From UBA1479 sp040221095 (lineage in GTDB: Bacteria; Pseudomonadota; Alphaproteobacteria; Rhodospirillales; Casp-alpha2), in assembly GCA_040221095.1 (NCBI GenBank), contig JAVJVP010000003.1:434001-498000 (forward strand): a stretch of 64,000 nt of DNA, read 5' to 3'. Of the stretch, positions 23,833 through 32,773 are shown piece after piece. Position 1 is the first letter of the stretch; every line of letters begins with the position of its first letter. The notes beneath the pieces were generated by a model. It worked only from the letters and a program-made list of their open reading frames with translations, was not told where the DNA came from and did no database searches. The position numbers and the translations under genes were made by a program.

Positions 23833-24727
23833 TGGCGGCCAGCACGATCAGCCCGAAATCCCGGTTCGACTTGAACCGGCCCAGGCAGACCTTGGCGTCG
23901 TCCAGGTCCAGGCCGCGGACCTGCCAGACAAGGTGCAGCGCCGCCACGGCCAGGCCCGCGAAATAAACCGGGTGCAGGGCGGCATGCACGCCCGCCGCCG
24001 CCAGCAGGGTGACCGTGCCGCCGTAGAATGCGGCCAGCCAGGGGCGGGTCGCATCGCCGAACTTGAGCGCCGTCGACTTGACGCCGACCAGGACGTCGTC
24101 TTCCTTGTCCTGATGGGCGTAGATGGTGTCGTAGCCCATGGTCCACAGCAGGCCTGCGGCATACAGCAGCACCGCCGGCGCCTCCAGCCTCCCCGTCACC
24201 GCGGTCCAGCCGAGAAGGGCGCCCCAGTTGAAGGTCAGGCCCAACACGAACTGCGGCCAATAGGTGACCCGCTTGGCGAAGGGATAAATGGCGACCAGGA
24301 CCAGCGACGAGGCGCCCAGGATCACCGTATAGGTGTTGAATTGCAGCAGCACGGCGAGCCCGATGGCGAGCTGCAATGCCAGGAACGCCAGTGCCTGGAC
24401 GACCGAGACCTGACCGGACGTGATGGGCCGCGTGGCCGTGCGCGCGACCCTTTTGTCGATATCCCGGTCGGCGATGTCGTTGACGGTGCAGCCGGCCCCC
24501 CGCATGACCAGGGCGCCCACGGCGAACAGGGCCATGAACCAGGGGTCGGGCCAGCCGGGTGCGGCCATCGCCACCGCCCACCAGCAGGGCAGCAGCAGCA
24601 GCCAGGTGCCGATCGGCCGGTCCAGGCGCGCAAGGCGCAGATAGGGCCGTATGCCGGCCACCGGCACCCGGTCGATCCAGCTTTGCGGCGGAATGTCCGA
24701 GGCCGAAACTTGTTGTCGCTTATCCAT
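23798..24727 (-). CDS. ubiA: 4-hydroxybenzoate polyprenyltransferase (UbiA)
   Basis: A 309-residue membrane prenyltransferase that attaches the polyprenyl chain to 4-hydroxybenzoate in ubiquinone synthesis. Both Asp-rich motifs are present: N-D-I-A-D-R-D-I-D near the second helix and D-x-x-Y-A-H-Q-D-K-E-D-D after the fifth. Eight or so hydrophobic helices can be followed. The ATG at 24727 is used; an ATG 11 codons upstream (MSRVP) is possible. It is divergent from rsmE and overlaps the unknown SOS-operon gene at its 3' end. Confidence 0.92.
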   Translation of the reverse strand: MDKRQQVSASDIPPQSWIDRVPVAGIRPYLRLARLDRPIGTWLLLLPCWWAVAMAAPGWPDPWFMALFAVGALVMRGAGCTVNDIADRDIDKRVARTATRPITSGQVSVVQALAFLALQLAIGLAVLLQFNTYTVILGASSLVLVAIYPFAKRVTYWPQFVLGLTFNWGALLGWTAVTGRLEAPAVLLYAAGLLWTMGYDTIYAHQDKEDDVLVGVKSTALKFGDATRPWLAAFYGGTVTLLAAAGVHAALHPVYFAGLAVAALHLVWQVRGLDLDDAKVCLGRFKSNRDFGLIVLAAIIAGRLLGGAG

Positions 24728-24777
24728 GGCCTCAAGTAATAGGGTCGGGACCCGGGACATTTAAAGGGAAAATCGCC

Positions 24778-25515
24778 ATGGCGGCAGGGATCCGCCTTTA
24801 CGTCGACGGCCCCCTTGGCGGGGGCGCGCCGGTCGCGGCCACGGCCGACCAGGCCCATTACCTGGGCCGGGTCATGCGCCTGGGCGCGGGCGATCCGGTC
24901 CTGCTGTTCAACGGCCAGGACGGCGAATGGCGGGCCGAGATCGCGGATCTCGGCAAGCGCGCGGCCCAGCTGGTCGTCCTGGAAAAAACCCGCGATCAGT
25001 CGGAGGCGCCGGGCCCCTGGCTCGCCTTCGCGCCGGTGAAGAAAACCGGCACCGATTTCATCATCCAGAAGGCGACCGAACTGGGAGCATCGCGCCTGAT
25101 GCCCGTGCAGACGGCCAATACCCAGACCGGGCGCACCAACACGGCGCGCCTCTGCGCCCAGGCCGTCGAGGCGGCGGAGCAGTGCGAGCGCCTGTCCGTG
25201 CCGGAGGTGTCCGACATGACCGATCTCGACGCCCTGTTGGCTGATTGGCCCCAGGGCCGCCCCCTGTTCGCCCTGGACGAGACCGGCGGCGGCGCGCCGC
25301 TTGCGGCGGCGGCCCAGGCGGCGAACAAGACGGCGGGCGGGGCGGTCGGCTTTTTGGTCGGCCCGGAAGGCGGCTTTCAGGCGCGGGAGCTTGACAGGTT
25401 TGCTAAGCTTCCCTTCATCACCCCGGTGACGCTGGGTCCCCGTATCCTGCGCGCCGAAACGGCCTGCCTTGCCGCACTTTCCGTATGGCAGGCGGTTGTA
25501 GGCGACTGGACCTGA
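24778..25515 (+). CDS. rsmE: 16S rRNA (uracil1498-N3)-methyltransferase RsmE
   Basis: A 245-residue SPOUT-class RNA methyltransferase that modifies U1498 of 16S rRNA. Typical motifs are H-Y-L-G-R-V-M-R-L near the N-terminal PUA-like domain, K-A-T-E-L-G-A-S-R-L-M-P-V, and the knot region V-G-P-E-G-G-F followed by L-G-P-R-I-L-R-A-E-T-A. Start at ATG 24778, divergent from ubiA by 50 bases. It is followed by gshA on the same strand with its own apparent promoter. Confidence 0.93.
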   Translation: MAAGIRLYVDGPLGGGAPVAATADQAHYLGRVMRLGAGDPVLLFNGQDGEWRAEIADLGKRAAQLVVLEKTRDQSEAPGPWLAFAPVKKTGTDFIIQKATELGASRLMPVQTANTQTGRTNTARLCAQAVEAAEQCERLSVPEVSDMTDLDALLADWPQGRPLFALDETGGGAPLAAAAQAANKTAGGAVGFLVGPEGGFQARELDRFAKLPFITPVTLGPRILRAETACLAALSVWQAVVGDWT

Positions 25516-25520
25516 CCAAA

Positions 25521-25528
25521 TATAGGAA
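25521..25528 (+). promoter_or_regulatory. TATAGGAA element upstream of gshA
   Basis: TATAGGAA, 62 bases before the gshA ATG, sits in a longer stretch that nearly repeats at 32733-32749 ahead of the DUF3422 gene (TATAGGAAC followed by a G/C step and CGGAC). It may be a -10 region. Similar cores occur at 28679 and 44601. Confidence 0.3.
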
Positions 25529-25590
25529 CGGCGGACCTTATCTTCCTCCCCTCTTCCCGCCCGTTCCCTCCAACGACGAAAGACCCGGCC

Positions 25591-26958
25591 ATGGCCAATG
25601 ACAGTTCCCCCAAGTCCCATCCCATCACCGACAAGGCCACCCTGGTCGAATACCTGGAAGCGGGCTGCAAGCCCGCGCGCGACTGGCGCATCGGCACGGA
25701 ACACGAGAAATTCGCCTACGACCTGAAGACCCTGCGCCCCCTGACCTATGACGGGGAGCCGGGCGTGCGTCAGATGCTCGACGCCCTGACCCGCTTCGGC
25801 TGGACCCCGGTGCTGGAGAAAGGCAACGTCATCGCCCTGTCGAAGCCGGACCGCAGCTCGATCTCGCTGGAGCCGGCGGGGCAGCTGGAACTGTCGGGCG
25901 CGCCCGTCGAAACCATCCACCAGACCTGCGGCGAGGTCACCGAGCATCTGAAACAGGTGAAGACCGTGGCCGGCGAGCTCGGCATCGGGTTTCTGGGCCT
26001 GGGCTACAACCCGAAATGGACGCGCGAGGACATGCCCTGGATGCCCAAGGGGCGTTACGCGATCATGCGGGAATACATGCCGACCCGGGGCGGGCTCGGG
26101 CTTGAGATGATGCAGTCGACCTGCACCGTGCAGGTCAACCTGGACTTCAATTCCGAAGCGGTGATGCGCCAGATGTTCCGCGTCGCCCTGGCGCTGCAGC
26201 CCATCGCCACGGCGCTCTGGGCCAATTCGCCGTTCCGCCACGGCAAGCCCAACGGCTTCCTGTCCTACCGCTCGCACATCTGGACCGACGTCGATCCGGA
26301 CCGCTGCGGCACCCTGCCCTTCGTGTTCGAGGACGGCTTCGGGTTCGAGCAATACGTCGACTATATCCTCGACGTGCCCATGTACTTCGTTTACCGCAAC
26401 GGCACCTACATCAACGCCGCCGGCCAGTCGTTCCGCGACTTCATGGCGGGCAAACTCCCGGCCCTGCCGGGGGAACTGCCGACCATGAAGGACTGGGAAG
26501 ACCACATGACCACGGCCTTCCCCGAGGTGCGCCTGAAGACCTTCCTCGAGATGCGCGGTGCTGACGGCGGGCCCTGGGCGCGGCTCTGCGCGCTGTCGGC
26601 CTTCTGGGTCGGGCTGCTGTATGACACGCAGGCCCGCGACGCCGCCTGGGACCTGGTCAAGGACTGGACCGAGGACGAGCGCGAGGCCATGCGCCGGGAC
26701 GTGCCCAAGACCGCCCTGAAAACGCCGTTCCGCGACAAGCAGATCAAGGAGATCGCCTGCGAGGTGCTGTGCATCGCCCGTCAGGGGCTGAAGAACCGGG
26801 CGCGGCTCGACGCCGTCGGCCTCGACGAAAGCCATTTCCTGCAGCCCATGCACCAGATCTGCGATTCCGGGATGACCCAGGCCGAGGAGCTGCTGGTCGC
26901 CTATGAGCGGCGCTGGAAGGGCACCATCGACCCCGTGTTCACGGAGTACGCCTACTAA
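25591..26958 (+). CDS. gshA: Glutamate-cysteine ligase (plant/alphaproteobacterial type)
   Basis: The 455-residue enzyme makes gamma-glutamylcysteine, the first step to glutathione. It belongs to the class 2 GCS family shared by plants and alphaproteobacteria, with I-G-T-E-H-E-K-F at the N-terminus, S-L-E-P-A-G-Q-L-E-L-S-G, G-L-G-Y-N-P-K and M-M-Q-S-T-C-T-V-Q-V-N-L-D-F. The start ATG at 25591 begins a standard-length protein. gshB is not in the window. The next gene, lysS, follows after 69 bases. Confidence 0.93.
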   Translation: MANDSSPKSHPITDKATLVEYLEAGCKPARDWRIGTEHEKFAYDLKTLRPLTYDGEPGVRQMLDALTRFGWTPVLEKGNVIALSKPDRSSISLEPAGQLELSGAPVETIHQTCGEVTEHLKQVKTVAGELGIGFLGLGYNPKWTREDMPWMPKGRYAIMREYMPTRGGLGLEMMQSTCTVQVNLDFNSEAVMRQMFRVALALQPIATALWANSPFRHGKPNGFLSYRSHIWTDVDPDRCGTLPFVFEDGFGFEQYVDYILDVPMYFVYRNGTYINAAGQSFRDFMAGKLPALPGELPTMKDWEDHMTTAFPEVRLKTFLEMRGADGGPWARLCALSAFWVGLLYDTQARDAAWDLVKDWTEDEREAMRRDVPKTALKTPFRDKQIKEIACEVLCIARQGLKNRARLDAVGLDESHFLQPMHQICDSGMTQAEELLVAYERRWKGTIDPVFTEYAY

Positions 26959-27027
26959 CTTTGCTTGCTCCCGGGCCGGGCGCGGGGTTAGGTTCCCGCT
27001 CCGTTTCAGACCCAAAGAGCCCGAACC

Positions 27028-28617
27028 ATGACCGATCTGCGCGACATCGCCGAAAACGCCAATGCCTGGCCCTTTGCCGAGGCCCGCGAGCTGCTGAAAC
27101 AGCTCGGCGGCAAGCTGCCGGAAAAGGGCTATGTGCTGTTCGAAACGGGCTACGGCCCCTCGGGCCTGCCGCATATCGGCACCTTCGGCGAGGTCGCGCG
27201 CACGACCATGGTGCGCCACGCCTTCGAAATCCTGACCGGCATGCCGACCAGGCTGTTCGCCTTCTCCGACGACATGGACGGGTTGCGCAAGGTGCCGGAA
27301 AACCTGCCCAACCAGGACATGCTGGCGGAACATCTGGGCAAGCCCCTGACCTCGATCCCCGATCCCTTCGGCACCCACGACAGCATGGGCCATCACAACA
27401 ACGCGCGGCTTCGGGCGTTCCTCGACGGCTTCGGCTTCGACTACGAGTTCAAAAGCTCGACCGAGTGCTACAGGGCGGGCGAGTTCGACGCCACGCTGCT
27501 GACCCTGCTGCAACGCTACGACGCGGTGATGAAGGTCATCATCCCGACCCTGGGCGAGGAACGGCGCGCGACCTACAGCCCCTTCCTGCCCGTATGCCCC
27601 AAGACCGGGCGCGTGCTGCTGGCCCCCGTGCTGGAAACCAATCCGGCCGCCGGCACCATCGTTTACGAGAACGAGGATGGCGAGAAGGTCGAGACCACCG
27701 TCACCGGCGGGCATTGTAAATTACAGTGGAAGCCCGATTGGGCCATGCGCTGGACGGCGCTGGGCGTCGACTACGAAATGTCGGGCAAGGACCTGATCGA
27801 AAGCGTCAAGCAGTCGGGCGCCATCTGCCGCATCCTGGGCGGCAAGCCGCCCAAGGGCTTCACTTACGAATTGTTCCTGGACGAAAACGGCGAGAAGATT
27901 TCCAAGTCCCGCGGCAACGGCCTGACCATGGAGGAATGGCTGGCCTACGCGCCGCCGGAAAGCCTGTCCCTGTTCATGTTCCAGAAACCGAAGACCGCCA
28001 AGCGCCTGCATTTCGACGTCATCCCCAAGAACGTCGACGACTACCTCGCGCATCTCGGCGCCTTCGCCGATCAGGACGACGCCCAGAAGCTGGCCAACCC
28101 GGTATGGCATATCCACTCCGGCAATCCGCCCGCCCCCCAGGCGGCGCTCAGCTATTCGATCCTGTTGAACCTGGCCGGCGTGTGCGGGACCGAGGACAAA
28201 TCCGTGCTCTGGCACTTCATCTCGCGCTACCGCCCGGACCTGACGGCGGAAAACGCGCCCTTCATCGACGGGCTGGTCGGCACGGCCATCGCCTATTACC
28301 GGGACTTCATCAAGCCGGCCAAGGTCTACCGCCAGCCGACGGAGACCGAGCGCGCGGCGCTGCAGGATCTGGCCGACACGCTGAAGGGCATGGACGCCGC
28401 GTCCGAGGCCGAGGACCTGCAGACCGAGGTCTACGAGGTCGGCAAGCGCCACGGCTTCGAGAACCTGCGCGACTGGTTCAAGGCGCTCTACGAAACCCTG
28501 CTCGGCCAGTCCCAGGGCCCGCGCATGGGCTCGTTCATCGCGCTTTACGGCGTCAACGAAACGGTCGCCCTGATCGACCGCGCGCTCAAGGGCGAGGACC
28601 TGGCCGCCAGCGCCTGA
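27028..28617 (+). CDS. lysS: Class I lysyl-tRNA synthetase
   Basis: A 529-residue class I LysRS, the archaeal-type enzyme also found in many alphaproteobacteria in place of class II. The HIGH-like signature is P-S-G-L-P-H-I-G at about 44-51 and the KMSKS-like loop is K-I-S-K-S at 290-294. Between them is a Cys-containing region typical of the family. It charges tRNA-Lys in the cytoplasm. No second LysRS is visible in the window. Confidence 0.95.
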   Translation: MTDLRDIAENANAWPFAEARELLKQLGGKLPEKGYVLFETGYGPSGLPHIGTFGEVARTTMVRHAFEILTGMPTRLFAFSDDMDGLRKVPENLPNQDMLAEHLGKPLTSIPDPFGTHDSMGHHNNARLRAFLDGFGFDYEFKSSTECYRAGEFDATLLTLLQRYDAVMKVIIPTLGEERRATYSPFLPVCPKTGRVLLAPVLETNPAAGTIVYENEDGEKVETTVTGGHCKLQWKPDWAMRWTALGVDYEMSGKDLIESVKQSGAICRILGGKPPKGFTYELFLDENGEKISKSRGNGLTMEEWLAYAPPESLSLFMFQKPKTAKRLHFDVIPKNVDDYLAHLGAFADQDDAQKLANPVWHIHSGNPPAPQAALSYSILLNLAGVCGTEDKSVLWHFISRYRPDLTAENAPFIDGLVGTAIAYYRDFIKPAKVYRQPTETERAALQDLADTLKGMDAASEAEDLQTEVYEVGKRHGFENLRDWFKALYETLLGQSQGPRMGSFIALYGVNETVALIDRALKGEDLAASA

Positions 28618-28777
28618 TTTCCGGCATCGCTGAAACCGTCCTTTTCGCTGTCCGGCGGCAGATCGCGCATGCCTTTAATATAGGAATACATTCTTGATTT
28701 TGATCTGATCATCTTGTATAGCCATGTGCATCGAATGGGAGGAGTGTGTCCTGCACGACGGTTGCGCTCACCACGGC

Positions 28778-29539
28778 ATGGAAGGCCGGAACTGGCCGGG
28801 AACCGCTCTGGCACTGCTGCGGCTTCTTGCCCTACTTTGCGCCATGGCGGCGTTCGGCGCCTTTCCGGCCCGCGCAGCGACCGGTTCGGCCTCAGGTGCG
28901 GCGGAACCGGCGTTCCCCTCGGTTCAGGTCTATGAGCTTTCCGGTCTGCGCATGACCATCCCGGTCGGCTACCTTCGGGGCTTTGAATTGCCGCCCGAAC
29001 CGGCAATCAGATTTCTCGACCGCCCGCTGCAGAGCATTCAGGTTCATGCCGCGGCCCCCGACATGGGGCCGCCGAACGCCGATCTTCTGAGGCGCCTGTC
29101 ACGCCCGAAAGAGTCGCCGGAACACGTGCGGATTCACCTGCTTGTCGTGTCACCGGGCCGGACGGTGTTGGCGTGGGAGACGCACATGCGGGCGGCTCGC
29201 GAACAGGGAACATGCAGGGTCGAACAGACCGGCGACCGATGTCCCGATCCAATGGCGCTTTCGAACGACCCAAGCCGCGAGGCGCTGTACATGGGACGCG
29301 GGAACGAATTCGTTTTCTGCAACACACCGGACGGCGTGCCGGTCCCCCATTGCGAAACCAACACGCTTCTGATCGACGGACTGAGCGTCAAAACCTTTTT
29401 CGACCGGCGCTTTCTTGATTTCGATGACCCGGTCTGGGAGCGGGTTCATGCCCTTGTGTGTTCCTGGATAAACTTTCCGCCGGGACGGACCCTGACCGTC
29501 GACCGCTGCCGGACGAATACCGTCCCGCGCCCGGATTAA
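28778..29539 (+). CDS. Secreted protein of unknown function
   Basis: A 253-residue product with a clear signal peptide (hydrophobic core L-A-L-L-R-L-L-A-L-L-C-A-M-A-A-F-G then A-R-A-A). The mature part has no motif I recognise; four Cys pairs-worth of residues (C-R-V-E, D-R-C-P, F-C-N, H-C-E, V-C-S, R-C-R) suggest disulfides. The G-L-R-M-T-I-P-V-G-Y-L opening recalls periplasmic immunity-type proteins, a weak resemblance. The ATG at 28778 is preferred since it starts right at the signal peptide; an ATG at 28724 would add a non-signal leader. Together with the next gene it forms an isolated pair between lysS and tldD with slightly lower GC. Confidence 0.7.
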   Translation: MEGRNWPGTALALLRLLALLCAMAAFGAFPARAATGSASGAAEPAFPSVQVYELSGLRMTIPVGYLRGFELPPEPAIRFLDRPLQSIQVHAAAPDMGPPNADLLRRLSRPKESPEHVRIHLLVVSPGRTVLAWETHMRAAREQGTCRVEQTGDRCPDPMALSNDPSREALYMGRGNEFVFCNTPDGVPVPHCETNTLLIDGLSVKTFFDRRFLDFDDPVWERVHALVCSWINFPPGRTLTVDRCRTNTVPRPD

Positions 29540-29583
29540 CCTCTCTCCACACTTCTCAACCCTAAACATGAAAGGATGTTCCC

Positions 29584-31230
29584 ATGCCGGAGCAAACCGA
29601 TACCCGTGCGCGCCATCAGGCGATTCTGGATGCCGCGTCCGACCATCTGGAACGCGGCGATATCCGAGCCTATTGGAAAACCATCGAAGGGATCAGTCCC
29701 GTCTACGCCCGCGTTGCCGGACAGGTCGCCAATCACGAAGGCCCTTTGGGCGCGGGGGCCCGCGAACGCCTTCAGGATGCCGCGCAAGACATCCTGAAAC
29801 GTCGCCTCAGCGAAGCGGATATCCGTCGTATCGCGCTTGAGATCGCGACGCGCGATCGCGCCACGCGCCAGGCAAACCTTACCGACGAAGACTGGGCCGG
29901 GGTCACGCTCAAGCAAACGGACGATTATCACGCGGACGCCTTCGAGCGATTGGGCCTGTCCCCCGACACATACACCCTGCATCCCGTGGTCAGGGCTCTG
30001 GGGCCCGTCGCCGAGGCCTGGCGGGACACGGACCGCCTGGATGACCCGGCGGCAAAGGCGCGATTCGATGGTGCAATCAAGCGACACAAGATGTCGCTTG
30101 GCGACGGCCTGCGCCATTGGTTCGATATCGGGGTGAACAATCTGTCCTTCGTGTCGGATGTCATCGAAGGTTACGCCCATGATTTCCAGGACTGGTCGGA
30201 AGAACGCCGGCGTAAGATTCAAACCTTGTTCGAAAACGACGACGCTTCGAAGGCGACGGACCACAGCCCGCATGCAGGAGAATTCTTCGACCGGGTGGGT
30301 TTCGTTGCGGACCTGACCCACCTGGACGACCCGCTGGAGGAAGTTCTTCTGAAGCGGCCCGGTGATCTGACGGACGCCGAGGTGCGCGCGGTCATGGGGC
30401 GGCGTCTGGACAGCCGTGACGACGGGGAACGTGAGGCCCTGTTCCGTGTCGAACAATCCCGCTTCGATCATGTTTACGGGACGCATCCGGCGCGGCGGGA
30501 TGCCACGGGACGCCTTATCCAGCCGGAACCCGTGAACCCGACGAACGCCAACCCGTCCCCCGCCCGGGGGCCTGACGGCCGTCCCGTGGCCGAAACGCTT
30601 TCCGCCGTGGCTGAACAGGTCGCGGATCTGGCCCAGGGCGGCGACCGCCTTGATGCCGTGCGGGCGTTGCAGCGAGGCCTCAACTTCTTGATCCGGGAAC
30701 CCTGGCGCACGCCCGACTTCAATCCGGAGATCTGGCGCGAGCGCCTGCGCAGGTCAGGCCGCGAGGAGCCTTACGCATTGTTCGCAGGCTCGCAGCCCCT
30801 CAAGGATGACGGCCTTCCCGGACCCAAGACGCGGGCGGCCCTGCGCCGCGCGGCGGCGGCCTGGGGGCGCCCGGGGGTCGAGGAGGGACTGGCGCTTGGA
30901 AGGTTCGACGGCTTTGTGCGGAATGCCGAGGTCGGCGGTCTCAGAACGGCGGCGGAAACGGCCTTTGCGCCGTTGTTTCCCGCAAGCACCGCGCGGCCGG
31001 GCGGGCCGCGGCCCGAAGGCTATGGCCTGCAGATGGCCATCAACGACATGGGACAGGAAATGATGGGCGGAACCTACCGGCCCTTGAAGGAGGACGGGGA
31101 CATCGGGCCCAAGACGGAAGCCGCCTTCCATGACGTGCTGCGGGCCGCCGGGCCGGATCGCTTCGTCGGCCATCTCGGCAAACGGCTTGGGTTTTTCGCC
31201 GCAGCCGGGGACACGGCGGACGTGGCCTGA
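29584..31230 (+). CDS. Large unknown protein with two peptidoglycan-binding-like repeats
   Basis: A 548-residue protein without signal peptide or membrane helix. The N-terminal 300 residues are charged and helical with no known motif. The C-terminal part has two related modules: P-L-K-D-D-G-L-P-G-P-K-T-R-A-A-L (about residue 401 on) and P-L-K-E-D-G-D-I-G-P-K-T-E-A-A-F (about 500 on), each followed by a helix ending G-x-x-L-G-R/F. The D-G-x-x-G-P-K-T core is that of peptidoglycan-binding-1 domains. No catalytic domain is apparent. AAAGGA lies nine bases before the ATG. The gene follows the secreted protein by 44 bases and probably shares its transcript. Confidence 0.72.
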   Translation: MPEQTDTRARHQAILDAASDHLERGDIRAYWKTIEGISPVYARVAGQVANHEGPLGAGARERLQDAAQDILKRRLSEADIRRIALEIATRDRATRQANLTDEDWAGVTLKQTDDYHADAFERLGLSPDTYTLHPVVRALGPVAEAWRDTDRLDDPAAKARFDGAIKRHKMSLGDGLRHWFDIGVNNLSFVSDVIEGYAHDFQDWSEERRRKIQTLFENDDASKATDHSPHAGEFFDRVGFVADLTHLDDPLEEVLLKRPGDLTDAEVRAVMGRRLDSRDDGEREALFRVEQSRFDHVYGTHPARRDATGRLIQPEPVNPTNANPSPARGPDGRPVAETLSAVAEQVADLAQGGDRLDAVRALQRGLNFLIREPWRTPDFNPEIWRERLRRSGREEPYALFAGSQPLKDDGLPGPKTRAALRRAAAAWGRPGVEEGLALGRFDGFVRNAEVGGLRTAAETAFAPLFPASTARPGGPRPEGYGLQMAINDMGQEMMGGTYRPLKEDGDIGPKTEAAFHDVLRAAGPDRFVGHLGKRLGFFAAAGDTADVA

Positions 31231-31232
31231 AA

Positions 31233-32666
31233 TCAGGCCCCGGTGCCGCCCACCGTCAGCTGATTGACCAGCAGCGTCGGCTGTCCCACGCCCACGGGCA
31301 CGCCCTGGCCGTCCTTGCCGCAGGTGCCGATGCCGGGGTCCATTTCCATGTCGTTGCCGACCATGCCGACGTGGTTGAGCACGTCCTTGCCGTCGCCGAT
31401 CAGGGTCGCACCCTTCAAGGGGCGGCCGACCTTGCCGTTCTCGATCTCGTAGGCTTCCGTGCAGGAGAACACGAACTTGCCGGACGTGATGTCGACCTGG
31501 CCGCCGCCGAAGCTGACGGCGTAGACGCCCTTCTTGACCGAGGCCAGAATCTCTTTCGGGTCCTTGTCGCCGCCCAGCATGTAGGTATTGGTCATGCGCG
31601 GCAGGGGCTGATGGGCGTAGCTTTCGCGCCGCCCGTTGCCCGTGGGCGCCATGCCCATGAGCCGCGCGTTGGTGCGGTCCTGCATATAGCCCTTGAGGAT
31701 GCCGTCCTCGATGAGGACCGTGTTCTCGGCCGGCGTGCCTTCGTCGTCGATGGTGAGGCTGCCGCGCCGGTCGGCGATGGTGCCGTCGTCGACCACGGTG
31801 ACGCCCTTGGCGGCCACGCGCTGGCCCATCAATCCGGAAAACACCGAGGTCTTCTTGCGGTTGAAGTCGCCTTCAAGGCCGTGGCCGATGGCTTCGTGCA
31901 GCAGAATGCCGGGCCAGCCCGGGCCCAGGACCACGGGGACCTCGCCGGCCGGGGCGGGAACGGATTGCAGGTTCACTTCGGCCTGGCGGAAGGCCTCATC
32001 GACCACGGCCTTCCAACTGGCCGCGTCCATGTAGCGTTCATAGGTCACGCGGCCGCCGACGCCGTAGCTGCCCGTTTCCATGCGCCCGTCCTGTTCCAGC
32101 ACGATGGAGACGTTCATGCGCACCAGGGGGCGGATGTCGGCGACCCGGTGGCCGCCCGAGCGCAGAATCTGCACGGCCTGCCAGTTGCCGAGGATTGAGG
32201 CCGAGACCTGACGCACGCGGGCGTCCTTGCCCCGGGCATAGGCGTCGATGGCGCGCAGCAGGTCGACCTTTTCCTGAAAATCGACGAGGGCGAGCGGGTT
32301 GTCTTCCATATAGAGCGCCCGGTTGGTGCCGTTCGGGGCGGCGGCCAGGCTGCCCGTATGGCCCCGGCGGACGGCCTTCACCGTTTCGCCGGCGCGGCCG
32401 ATGGCGGCTTCCGACAGTTCGGAGGCATGGGAATATCCCGTGCTTTCGCCGGCGATGGCGCGCAGGCCGAAGCCCTGGGCCGTGTCGAAATTGGCGGTCT
32501 TGATCTGGCCGTCGTCGAGCACCAGGCTTTCCGATTGCCGGTATTCCAAGAACAGCTCGCCGTCGTCCATGCCCGTCAGGGCGTCGTCGAGCAGGCCCTG
32601 CACGCGGCCCCGGTCCATGCCGGTGCGGTTGAAGAACAGGTCGTCGGTGGCGGCAAGATCGGTCAT
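31233..32666 (-). CDS. tldD: TldD metalloprotease subunit
   Basis: TldD pairs with PmbA/TldE to form a protease that trims unfolded short peptides and matures some modified peptides. The 477-residue protein has the zinc motif H-E-x-x-x-H at 257-262 (L-L-H-E-A-I-G-H-G-L-E-G-D), found in TldD and not in its partner. The ATG at 32666 is chosen as the family start. Its partner pmbA is in this window too, 8 kb away at 40590-41933 and on the opposite strand. It converges with the preceding unknown gene. Confidence 0.94.
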   Translation of the reverse strand: MTDLAATDDLFFNRTGMDRGRVQGLLDDALTGMDDGELFLEYRQSESLVLDDGQIKTANFDTAQGFGLRAIAGESTGYSHASELSEAAIGRAGETVKAVRRGHTGSLAAAPNGTNRALYMEDNPLALVDFQEKVDLLRAIDAYARGKDARVRQVSASILGNWQAVQILRSGGHRVADIRPLVRMNVSIVLEQDGRMETGSYGVGGRVTYERYMDAASWKAVVDEAFRQAEVNLQSVPAPAGEVPVVLGPGWPGILLHEAIGHGLEGDFNRKKTSVFSGLMGQRVAAKGVTVVDDGTIADRRGSLTIDDEGTPAENTVLIEDGILKGYMQDRTNARLMGMAPTGNGRRESYAHQPLPRMTNTYMLGGDKDPKEILASVKKGVYAVSFGGGQVDITSGKFVFSCTEAYEIENGKVGRPLKGATLIGDGKDVLNHVGMVGNDMEMDPGIGTCGKDGQGVPVGVGQPTLLVNQLTVGGTGA

Positions 32667-32732
32667 GACATCCCTTTGGGAGTTAAGCGGGCGTTGAAAT
32701 TTAATGGGCACGAAACGGGCCAGTCCTGGTTA

Positions 32733-32740
32733 TATAGGAA
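32733..32740 (+). promoter_or_regulatory. TATAGGAA element upstream of the DUF3422 gene
   Basis: TATAGGAA followed by CCGTCGGAC, 33 bases before the ATG at 32774. It closely resembles the element ahead of gshA and may be a -10 region plus initial transcribed bases. Confidence 0.3.
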
Positions 32741-32773
32741 CCGTCGGACATATTTTCGAGTATACGGGTGACC

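Noticed and set aside
24322..27714. A 1130-codon open frame on the minus strand
   Set aside because: It is antisense to ubiA's upstream side, rsmE, gshA and lysS, all of which have clear family motifs. In GC-rich DNA such mirror frames are common; its composition (Gly/Arg/His-rich) is non-protein-like.
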